Shown: positions 58,202 through 64,000 of the stretch, in pieces
Layout: each line of letters starts with the position of its first letter
Position numbering within the stretch: the stretch's first letter is position 1
Source: Citrifermentans bemidjiense Bem
GTDB taxonomy: Bacteria > Desulfobacterota > Desulfuromonadia > Geobacterales > Geobacteraceae
Assembly (NCBI RefSeq): GCF_000020725.1
Contig: NC_011146.1
Coordinates: forward strand, 2,169,501-2,233,500
Reading direction: 5' to 3'
Length of the DNA: 64,000 nt
The notes under the pieces: generated by a model
What the model was told of the DNA's origin: nothing
What the model saw: only the letters and a program-made list of their open reading frames with translations
Database searches by the model: none
Position numbers and translations under genes: made by a program

Positions 58202-58690
58202 ATGACCAAGCCAGCAAAGAATACGGTTTGCCTTTGGTACGACGGCGATGCGGAGGAGGCGGCGCGCTTTTACGCCAAGACCTTTCCCGATTCATCGGTC
58301 GACGCGGTGCATCTCGCACCGGGTGACTACCCGTCCGGCAAGAAGGGGGATGTGTTGACGGTGGAGTTTACCGTGATGGGAATTCCCTGCCTTGGGCTCA
58401 ATGGCGGACCGGAGGTCAAACACAACTGGGCATTCTCGTTTCAGGTCGCGACCGTTGACCAGGAAGAAACGGATCGTTACTGGAACGCCATCGTAGGCAA
58501 CGGCGGGGCAGAGAATGTGTGCGGCTGGTGCCAGGATAAGTGGGGGGTGTCCTGGCAGATTACGCCGATTGTCCTGACCAAGGCGATAACGGATCCCGAT
58601 ACCGCTGCCGCCAAGCGCGCGTTCGATGCGATGATGCAGATGACGAAGATAGACGTCGCTGCAATCGAGGCGGCGCTTAACAGCAATTGA
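58202..58690 (+). CDS. VOC-superfamily, PhnB/3-demethylubiquinone-like protein
   Basis: A 162-residue protein of the glyoxalase/bleomycin-resistance (VOC) fold, PhnB-like group. NTVCLWYDGDAEEAARFYAK, FTVMGIPCLGLNGGPE, AFSFQVATVDQEETDRYW and WGVSWQITPIVL follow the family order. These proteins are often annotated as 3-demethylubiquinone-9 methyltransferase-like, but they lack a SAM site and their true role is unknown. AGGAG lies 7 bases before the ATG at 58202. The stop is followed directly by a heptamer repeat array. Confidence 0.83.
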   Translation: MTKPAKNTVCLWYDGDAEEAARFYAKTFPDSSVDAVHLAPGDYPSGKKGDVLTVEFTVMGIPCLGLNGGPEVKHNWAFSFQVATVDQEETDRYWNAIVGNGGAENVCGWCQDKWGVSWQITPIVLTKAITDPDTAAAKRAFDAMMQMTKIDVAAIEAALNSN

Positions 58691-58745
58691 CAATTGACGA
58701 TTGACAATTGACAATTGACAATTGACAATTGACAATTGACAACTG
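58683..58745. repeat. TGACAAT heptamer array
   Basis: About nine in-register copies of the 7-base unit TGACAAT start just before the stop codon of the VOC gene. Each unit junction contains TTGACA, the sigma-70 -35 consensus. Confidence 0.9.
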
Positions 58746-58833
58746 GAACCACAGGGGAAAGACGCTCACCGCAGAGGAGACACAGAGGAAAAACCAAGAG
58801 GTGGGACAGGCACCGTATGAAGCGATCTGCCTG

Positions 58834-59088
58834 CTAGTAGTGGTAACGAAGCTGCGCGATCATTACTGAGTCATCTTCGACCTTGTACACGATGCGATGC
58901 TCGTCGTTGATTCTGCGGGACCAGTACCCGGATAGAGCATGCCTCAGTGGTTCCGGTTTCCCTATCCCTTCGTGGGGCTTTCTCTGGATCTCCCTGATCA
59001 GGGTGTTGATGCGCTTGGCGACCTTCTTGTCTGTGCTCTGCCAGAACAGGTAATCTTCCCAAGCGCTTTCCGAGAATATGAGCTTCAA
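58834..59088 (-). CDS. yoeB: YoeB-family toxin
   Basis: An 84-residue ribosome-dependent mRNA interferase of the Txe/YoeB family. [60 protein letters not shown] and IAQLRYHY, the catalytic tail with R-x-H-Y, are all present. It overlaps yefM by 4 bases, antitoxin first. Confidence 0.93.
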   Translation of the reverse strand: MKLIFSESAWEDYLFWQSTDKKVAKRINTLIREIQRKPHEGIGKPEPLRHALSGYWSRRINDEHRIVYKVEDDSVMIAQLRYHY

Positions 59089-59336
59089 TCGATCAGCTCC
59101 CGTTCGGTTGCCTTTCCGGTCTCTAGCTCGGCTATAGATTCAACCAGCCGCCGCACGTTTTTAGGGCTTCGCAGCAGGTACGCCGTTTCCTCCAGCGCTT
59201 CGTAGTCGTCAAGTGACATCATGACCACCGGCTTTGCCGCTTTGCGGGTGATGATGACGGGGGCATGGTCGTCACATACCTTCTCCATCGTTTCTGCCAG
59301 TTTGCTGCGCACGGAACTGTAGGTTATCGAATTCAT
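59085..59336 (-). CDS. yefM: YefM-family antitoxin
   Basis: An 83-residue Phd/YefM antitoxin: [20 protein letters not shown], then [20 protein letters not shown] and [19 protein letters not shown], the family signature. It neutralises YoeB and represses the operon. It overlaps the toxin gene by 4 bases. An AT-rich promoter region with AATCGTACAA and TTGTAC elements lies upstream at 59340-59375. Confidence 0.92.
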   Translation of the reverse strand: MNSITYSSVRSKLAETMEKVCDDHAPVIITRKAAKPVVMMSLDDYEALEETAYLLRSPKNVRRLVESIAELETGKATERELID

Positions 59337-59375
59337 GATCTAACTCCTGCGATAGTTGTACAAGTAATCGTACAA

Positions 59376-59703
59376 TACTAATTGAGGATTGACAATTGAA
59401 TAACCGAAAGGCGGAACACAGAGGTCGCGGAGGTCCACGGAGGTCACTGAGGTATTTGCAGGCAATAACCAAAGCTTAGGCACTCACTACAGAGGGGCAC
59501 AGAGGAACCACAGAGGAAAAACCAAAAAAGGGGACAGGCAATGCATGATGCATCTGCCTGTCCCCTTTGTTTTTAAAGCTTTATCCGGTGTTTCTTAAGG
59601 TTCTTCTTCGTGTTGCTATGAACCTGTGGTTCGACTGGGAAAGGTGTGGACTTTCCTGCTTCTGCTTTTCCTCTGTGCCCCTCTGTGGTGTGTGCCTTTG
59701 GAT
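59376..59703. repeat. repeat-filled gap between yefM and threonine aldolase
   Basis: No gene is seen. The gap holds a short TTGACAATTGA remnant (59388-59398), CACAGAGG arms (59419-59450, 59485-59519 and, inverted, 59668-59690) and the GGGACAGGC palindrome at 59527-59568. Confidence 0.7.
59527..59568. terminator. GGGGACAGGC palindrome, possible bidirectional terminator
   Basis: AAAGGGGACAGGCA pairs with TGCCTGTCCCCTTT, with A-run before and T-run after. It is related to the higBA terminator hairpin. Confidence 0.7.
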
Positions 59704-60762
59704 TTATGCCACCGAGGCTTTGATGTCGGCTACCAGGTTGGCTACTTCGGCGGTATCGGTGTCCCAGGAGCACATGAACCTGGCGCCGCCGGACCCTATG
59801 AAGGTGTAGAAGTGCCAGCCGCGACCGCGCAGCGCCTCCAGCGCCTCGGGCGCCATTTCCAGGAAGACGGAGTTCGCCTGGCTCGGGAACATGACCCGCA
59901 CTTGCGGTATCTTCCTGATCTCGCTTTCCAAGAGCCTCGCGCAGTTATTGGCGTGCGCCGCGTTCTTTAGCCACGCGCCGCTTTCCAGCATGCCGATCCA
60001 GGGGGCGGTGAGAAAGCGCATCTTGGAGGCGAGCTGTCCCGCCTGCTTGCAGCGGTAGTCGAACTCGAAGGCGAGCTCCTTGTTGAAGAAGACTACCGCC
60101 TCGCCTATGGCAAAACCGTTCTTGGTCCCCCCAAAGGTGAGGACGTCGACCCCGGCCTGCCAGCTGATCTCTTTCGGGGCGACGTTCAAAGACGCTACTG
60201 CGTTCGCAAAGCGTGCGCCGTCCATATGCACCCGCAACGAGTGCTTCTTGGCCAGTTCCCCAATCGCCTGCAGTTCCTGCACGCTGTAAAGCGTCCCCAG
60301 CTCGGTGGCCTGGGTGATGCTGAGCGCTTTCGGCTTGGGGTAGTGGATGTCGGTGCGCTTGTGGATGGTGTGCTCCACCGCATCGAGGTCGATCTTGCCG
60401 TTTTCTCCGGGAACCAGCAGCACCTTGGTGCCGTTGGAGAAGAACTCGGAGGCGCCGCACTCGTCGGTCTCTATGTGCGCCATCTCGTGGCAGACGATGG
60501 AGTGGTAGGACTGGCACAAGGAGGCGAGGGCGAGCGAGTTGGCTGCGGTGCCGTTGAAGACGAAGAAGACTTCGCAGTCGGTCTCGAACAGTTCGCGGAT
60601 CTTTTCGCAGGCTTCGGCGGTCCAATAATCGTCGCCATAGGAGCTGGCCATGCCGCGATTGGCCTCCGCCATCGCCGCCCAGGCTTCGTTGCATATCCCT
60701 GCATAGTTGTCGCTGGCAAAATGGTGCTTCAGCTCGCTGTGTCCGCTTTCCTTTTTCTTCAT
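59704..60762 (-). CDS. ltaE: low-specificity L-threonine aldolase
   Basis: A 352-residue PLP enzyme splitting threonine into glycine and acetaldehyde. FASDNYAGICNEAWAAMAEA, VFFVFNGTAANSLALASL, HMDGARFANAVASL (the Asp contacting the cofactor) and DVLTFGGTKNGFAIGEAV, whose lysine forms the Schiff base, are all in place. Its closest look is to the beta-eliminating-lyase-like aldolases. The ATG at 60762 (MKKKESG) is preferred over 60822 because GAGGAAGAG precedes it. It is a single gene facing the repeat-rich gap. Confidence 0.88.
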   Translation of the reverse strand: MKKKESGHSELKHHFASDNYAGICNEAWAAMAEANRGMASSYGDDYWTAEACEKIRELFETDCEVFFVFNGTAANSLALASLCQSYHSIVCHEMAHIETDECGASEFFSNGTKVLLVPGENGKIDLDAVEHTIHKRTDIHYPKPKALSITQATELGTLYSVQELQAIGELAKKHSLRVHMDGARFANAVASLNVAPKEISWQAGVDVLTFGGTKNGFAIGEAVVFFNKELAFEFDYRCKQAGQLASKMRFLTAPWIGMLESGAWLKNAAHANNCARLLESEIRKIPQVRVMFPSQANSVFLEMAPEALEALRGRGWHFYTFIGSGGARFMCSWDTDTAEVANLVADIKASVA

Positions 60763-60939
60763 CTCTTCCTCTCTTCCTCGCCTTTCACTTCTTTGTGTGC
60801 TGTTTTGTCTTGGACCTATCACAGTTTGTGCTTCGACTCAGGCTACCTTTGCCACTTTACTAACATTCACGGCCACCATGGAATTGGTTGTATCGAATTT
60901 TTGTATTATATGAGCAAAATTATGTCAATGATTAAGTCC

Positions 60940-61848
60940 CTATCCTTCAGCGACAACGGCGGCCGATTCAGCTTCTTCTTTCCCCTCGTCCGGCAGCAGC
61001 TCGGAGACGATCATCCCTGCGAAAATCAGCGCCGCCCCCGTCATCCCGAAAAAGCCCAGCCGCTCGCCTGCGGCGTAATAGGCGTAGCCGGCAGCGAATA
61101 CCGGTTCGGTGCAGAAGATGAGGGCGGTGTGGGCCGGGCTGATGAACTTCTGCATCGTGGTCTGCACCAGGAAAGCGAAGACGGTGGCGATCAGCACGCA
61201 GACCACCAGGGTCCATAAAAGTTCCGGATGCCAGACGAAAACCTCCTTGCCGCGCGCCGTAGCTGTCGCGAGGCTCAAGAGCCCGACCACGGTGAGCTGC
61301 AATGTGGTCAGAAGGTAGACGTCGCTTGAGGCCTGTCGGGAAAAGTGGCTGGTGTAAAGAAGATGCAGCGCGACGCAGGCACCGCAGATGGCGGCAAGGA
61401 TGTCGCCGTAGTTAAAACTGAGAGTGCCGTTGCCGCAGAGGAGAAAAAGCCCGGGCGTCGCAAGAGCTACGCCCCAGCGGATGCCAGGGCCTGCAGGCAA
61501 CCGGAAGAGGAGCGCGCCGAACAGGGGGACCAGCACCACGTTCAGACCGGTAAGGAAGCCGGTGTTAGATGCGCTGGTGTACTGCAGCGCCATGGTCTGA
61601 AAGGCGTAGGAGGCAAAAAGCAGAATGCCCAGCACGCAACCGCTCAAGAGAAGGCGGGCGTTTAATCTATTAGCGCGTGCCAAGGCAAGAGGAAGCATGA
61701 CTGCAGAAGCAATTAAAAATCTTTGTGAAAGAAAAACAAAGACATCAACCTGACTGATTGCATCTTTTACTATGGTAAAAGTTACTCCCCAGAAGAACGT
61801 CGTTATCAGAAGCAGTATACCCGCCTGAATTTTTTTCACAGATCTCAA
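60940..61848 (-). CDS. EamA/DMT-family permease
   Basis: A 302-residue membrane transporter with ten predicted helices in two EamA halves. The N-terminal half has TTFFWGVTFTIVKDAISQVD and FLTGLNVVLVPLFGALLF, and the C-terminal half FLVQTTMQKFISPAHTALIF and EPVFAAGYAYYAAGERLG. Members export amino acids or other metabolites; the substrate cannot be told. It is divergent from the ABC transporter binding-protein gene, with about 185 bases between the starts. Confidence 0.88.
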   Translation of the reverse strand: MRSVKKIQAGILLLITTFFWGVTFTIVKDAISQVDVFVFLSQRFLIASAVMLPLALARANRLNARLLLSGCVLGILLFASYAFQTMALQYTSASNTGFLTGLNVVLVPLFGALLFRLPAGPGIRWGVALATPGLFLLCGNGTLSFNYGDILAAICGACVALHLLYTSHFSRQASSDVYLLTTLQLTVVGLLSLATATARGKEVFVWHPELLWTLVVCVLIATVFAFLVQTTMQKFISPAHTALIFCTEPVFAAGYAYYAAGERLGFFGMTGAALIFAGMIVSELLPDEGKEEAESAAVVAEG

Positions 61849-61944
61849 CGTTGTTTGACCTCATAAAACCTTGATTTCACTTAATTGTGGTATGACAACT
61901 TAACATGAGCTTTCAGACGGTGCAACTGCTTATTTATTAAGTGG

Positions 61945-61973
61945 TTGACAAGAGACGATTTTATCTTTAAAAG
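61945..61973 (+). promoter_or_regulatory. promoter of the ABC transporter genes
   Basis: TTGACA at 61945-61950, a 17-base spacer and TAAAAG, about 60 bases before the binding-protein start. Confidence 0.65.
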
Positions 61974-62033
61974 TATGCCCGAAAATGTTAAAGGTGTGTT
62001 CTGTTTAATATTAAAGGGAACCAAGGAGGAAGT

Positions 62034-62780
62034 ATGAAAGCTATTCGTATCATGGCAGTCGTTGTGGCATTCGCAGGTCTTTGTTTTGCCTCTGCAGCCC
62101 TGGCCGCACCGAAAACGGTAACCGTCGCTACCGACGCGACCTGGCCCCCGATGGAGTTTGTGGATGCCAACAAGAAGATCGTCGGTTTCGATATCGACTT
62201 CATGAACGCAGTCGCCAAGGAGGCGGGTTTCCAGGCCTCCTTCAAGAACACTGCCTGGGACGGCATCTTCGCCGGCATCGCCGCCGGCCAGTACGACGCC
62301 ATCATCTCCTCGGTCACCATCACCGACGAGCGCAAGGCGAAGTTCGACTTCACTGTTCCTTACATCAGCATCGGCCAGATCCTGGTGGTGCCCAAAGCCG
62401 AGAAGGGGACGAAGATCGGCGATCTGAAGGGCAAGAAAATCGGCGCCCAGATCGGCACTACCGGTGCCATGGAGATCAAGAAGGTCGCCGGCGTGGAGCT
62501 GAAGACCTATGACGAAGTAGGTCTCGCTTTCGAGGACATGGCAGCCGGGCGCATCTCCGGTGTCGTCTGCGACCAGCCGACCGCCGTCACCTACGCGCTG
62601 GACAAGAAGGAGTACAGCAACAAGTTCAAGATCGTGGGCCAGCCCTTCACCAAAGAGGCTTACGGCATCGTGGTCAAGAAGGGTAACAAGGAGCTGGTCG
62701 ACCAGCTGAACAAGGGAATCGCGGCAGTGCAGAAGAAAAAGATCGACCAGCAGATCAAGAAGAAGTGGCACCTTAAGTAG
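62034..62780 (+). CDS. amino-acid ABC transporter substrate-binding protein
   Basis: A 248-residue periplasmic binding protein of family 3. The signal peptide ends SAALA before APKTVTVATDATWPPMEF. Then FDIDFMNAVAKEAGFQ, WDGIFAGIAAGQYDAIISSV and DLKGKKIGAQIGTTGAMEIK give the polar amino-acid type. The substrate is probably a polar or basic amino acid such as glutamine or arginine. AAGGAGG precedes the ATG. A terminator hairpin lies between it and the permease gene. Confidence 0.92.
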   Translation: MKAIRIMAVVVAFAGLCFASAALAAPKTVTVATDATWPPMEFVDANKKIVGFDIDFMNAVAKEAGFQASFKNTAWDGIFAGIAAGQYDAIISSVTITDERKAKFDFTVPYISIGQILVVPKAEKGTKIGDLKGKKIGAQIGTTGAMEIKKVAGVELKTYDEVGLAFEDMAAGRISGVVCDQPTAVTYALDKKEYSNKFKIVGQPFTKEAYGIVVKKGNKELVDQLNKGIAAVQKKKIDQQIKKKWHLK

Positions 62781-62788
62781 TGCACGAT

Positions 62789-62853
62789 TGGCTCCTGCAG
62801 GAGCGGCACGCAATGGCGCTGACCCCGCCGAAGCCCCCTGCAGGAGCTGTTTT
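62789..62853 (+). terminator. partial terminator between binding protein and permease
   Basis: GCTCCTGCAGG pairs with CCTGCAGGAGC across a 35-base loop, followed by TGTTTTTTT. It would let the binding protein be made in excess over the membrane parts. Confidence 0.8.
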
Positions 62854-62937
62854 TTGGCCCAAGCGCGTATACGGGAAAAGTTAAAAAATCAAAGTTGAGC
62901 CGGGATGTTAGCCCGGCCAGGACGGTATGAAAAACTG

Positions 62938-63723
62938 ATGAGTATTGATGCAAAAAAGCAGATCATCGACGTCGGGGACGGTGCAGCCATCCCCCGCAAA
63001 AGCGACCGCGGACTCTTTACCGCGTGGCGCATAGCCTTCTTTGGGGCCATCGGCACCCTGATCTATCTGGTAAAGACAAAACCTGACCCTTATCTCAACA
63101 TTCTCAAGTTCGTTCCCGACGGCATACTGGTTACTTTCCAGGTGACCCTCGGGGCGATACTTTTAGCCATCGTCTTCGGCCTCTTCACCGGCTTGGGGAG
63201 GATCTCCAAGAACCGGTTCCTAAACGGCGCAGCCTCGCTTTACGTCGAGATCATCCGCGGCATCCCCCTCCTGGTGCAGATCTTCTACATCTACTACGCC
63301 CTTGGGCGCTTCGTGCAGGTCCCCCCGATCCTTTCCGCCATAATCGCCATGGCTGTCTGCTACGGCGCTTACATGGGCGAGGTGGTACGGGCGGGGATCG
63401 AGTCGATCCACAAGGGGCAGAGGGAAGCAGCGCTTTCGCTCGGCATGAACGGGCGCCAGACCATGATCCACGTCATCCTGCCGCAGGCGGTGAAGGTGAT
63501 CCTGCCCCCGGTGGGCAACGAGTTCATAGCCCTTTTGAAGGATTCCTCGCTTGTTTCCATCATCGCCGTCGCGGATCTTTTGCGCCGCGGCCGCGAATTC
63601 GCCTCCGAGTCTTTCACCTATTTCGAGACCTACACGGTCATAGCGCTGATTTACCTGATCATCACCTTGTTCTTCTCGAAGATCATCGGCGTCATGGAGG
63701 AGCGTGTCAGTGTCAACAAGTAA
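62938..63723 (+). CDS. amino-acid ABC transporter permease
   Basis: A 261-residue inner-membrane permease of the HisM/GlnP type with about five helices. VTFQVTLGAILLAIVFGLFT, the EIIRGIPLLVQIFYIYYAL motif and GAYMGEVVRAGIESIHKGQ (the EAA-type loop contacting the ATPase) are visible. The ATG at 62938 is preferred; an in-frame ATG at 62905 would add 11 residues. It overlaps the ATPase gene by 14 bases. Confidence 0.92.
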   Translation: MSIDAKKQIIDVGDGAAIPRKSDRGLFTAWRIAFFGAIGTLIYLVKTKPDPYLNILKFVPDGILVTFQVTLGAILLAIVFGLFTGLGRISKNRFLNGAASLYVEIIRGIPLLVQIFYIYYALGRFVQVPPILSAIIAMAVCYGAYMGEVVRAGIESIHKGQREAALSLGMNGRQTMIHVILPQAVKVILPPVGNEFIALLKDSSLVSIIAVADLLRRGREFASESFTYFETYTVIALIYLIITLFFSKIIGVMEERVSVNK

Positions 63724-64000
63724 GCGCAGAAAGATGGTCGAGGCGACCGAGATCGTGAAGATCTACGGTTCTTTCCGGGCTTTGGACCGGGTTTCACTGG
63801 ACGTTTTCGACGGCGAGAAGGTGGTCATCATCGGCCCCTCCGGGTCCGGCAAATCGACGCTGCTTCGATCCATCAACAGGCTCGAGGAGATCGACCGGGG
63901 CAAGATGATAGTGGACGGCATGGATATCATGGACCCCAAGACCGACATCACCAAGGTGCGCGAGGAGGTGGGGATGGTGTTCCAGTCCTTCAACCTTTTC
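63710..64000 (+). CDS. amino-acid ABC transporter ATPase, N-terminal part
   Basis: The first 97 residues of the ATP-binding subunit; the window ends inside the gene. GPSGSGKSTLLRSINRLEEI is the Walker A region and VGMVFQSFNLF the Q-loop. The GTG at 63710 has GGAGG at good spacing and overlaps the permease by 14 bases; an ATG at 63734 is an alternative. It completes a three-gene polar amino-acid uptake operon (GlnQ/HisP type). Confidence 0.93.
   Translation, partial: MSTSKRRKMVEATEIVKIYGSFRALDRVSLDVFDGEKVVIIGPSGSGKSTLLRSINRLEEIDRGKMIVDGMDIMDPKTDITKVREEVGMVFQSFNLF

Overview
The window looks like chromosomal DNA of a Geobacteraceae member, closest in style to Geomonas or Citrifermentans (formerly Geobacter). 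The evidence is a GC-rich backbone, a CXXCH cytochrome lipoprotein behind GEMM-type riboswitches, the GlnD-XerD-phosphoglycerate mutase order, small DUF1858 proteins, a malic enzyme/phosphotransacetylase fusion, and many families of short intergenic palindromes and heptamer repeats. The species is an inference; no rRNA or tRNA gene was seen.

Backbone, 1-38 kb. The 3' end of nadB is followed by chorismate mutase, a free-standing DAHP-synthase-type ferredoxin-like domain, glnD, xerD and an archaeal-type phosphoglycerate mutase. Next come a PLP aminotransferase with its own strong promoter, and a c-type cytochrome lipoprotein behind two tandem GEMM-I riboswitches. Then lie lepA-lepB, a chemotaxis receptor with a sigma-28 promoter, an ornithine cyclodeaminase-like gene plus arginase (an arginine-to-proline route), beta-carbonic anhydrase, an XRE-cupin regulator with malic enzyme, rsmD-coaD, dgt and yhbY. 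The pyrimidine cluster pyrR-pyrB-pyrC-carA-(radical SAM)-carB leads into greA, a DUF1858 gene and recG, whose product carries an AbrB-like N-terminal extension.

Integron region, 38.5-48.1 kb. A truncated tyrosine-recombinase (integron-integrase-like) fragment on the minus strand, next to a higBA toxin-antitoxin pair, faces a string of genes on the plus strand. These genes are separated by nine attC-like sites, and several cassettes begin with a core triplet whose complement recurs at the start of their own attC. Cassette cargo is unusually AT-rich: a three-gene unit with a 3-TM membrane protein, a 4-TM protein, an Apea-type HEPN protein, an orphan, a GNAT-like protein, an empty cassette, a degenerate MreB/actin-like protein, a REP-associated transposase (RAYT) that truncates a PIN toxin, and an intact vapBC. 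This is the most novel part of the window.

Right side, 48-64 kb. A NarL-type histidine kinase is followed by two lipoproteins and a very large secreted RCC1-propeller/Ig-like protein broken by one extra G in a G8 run. Then come a GNAT acetyltransferase, an HTH antitoxin remnant, a VOC/PhnB-like protein, yefM-yoeB, threonine aldolase, an EamA transporter, and a polar amino-acid ABC transporter (binding protein, permease, start of the ATPase) that runs off the window.
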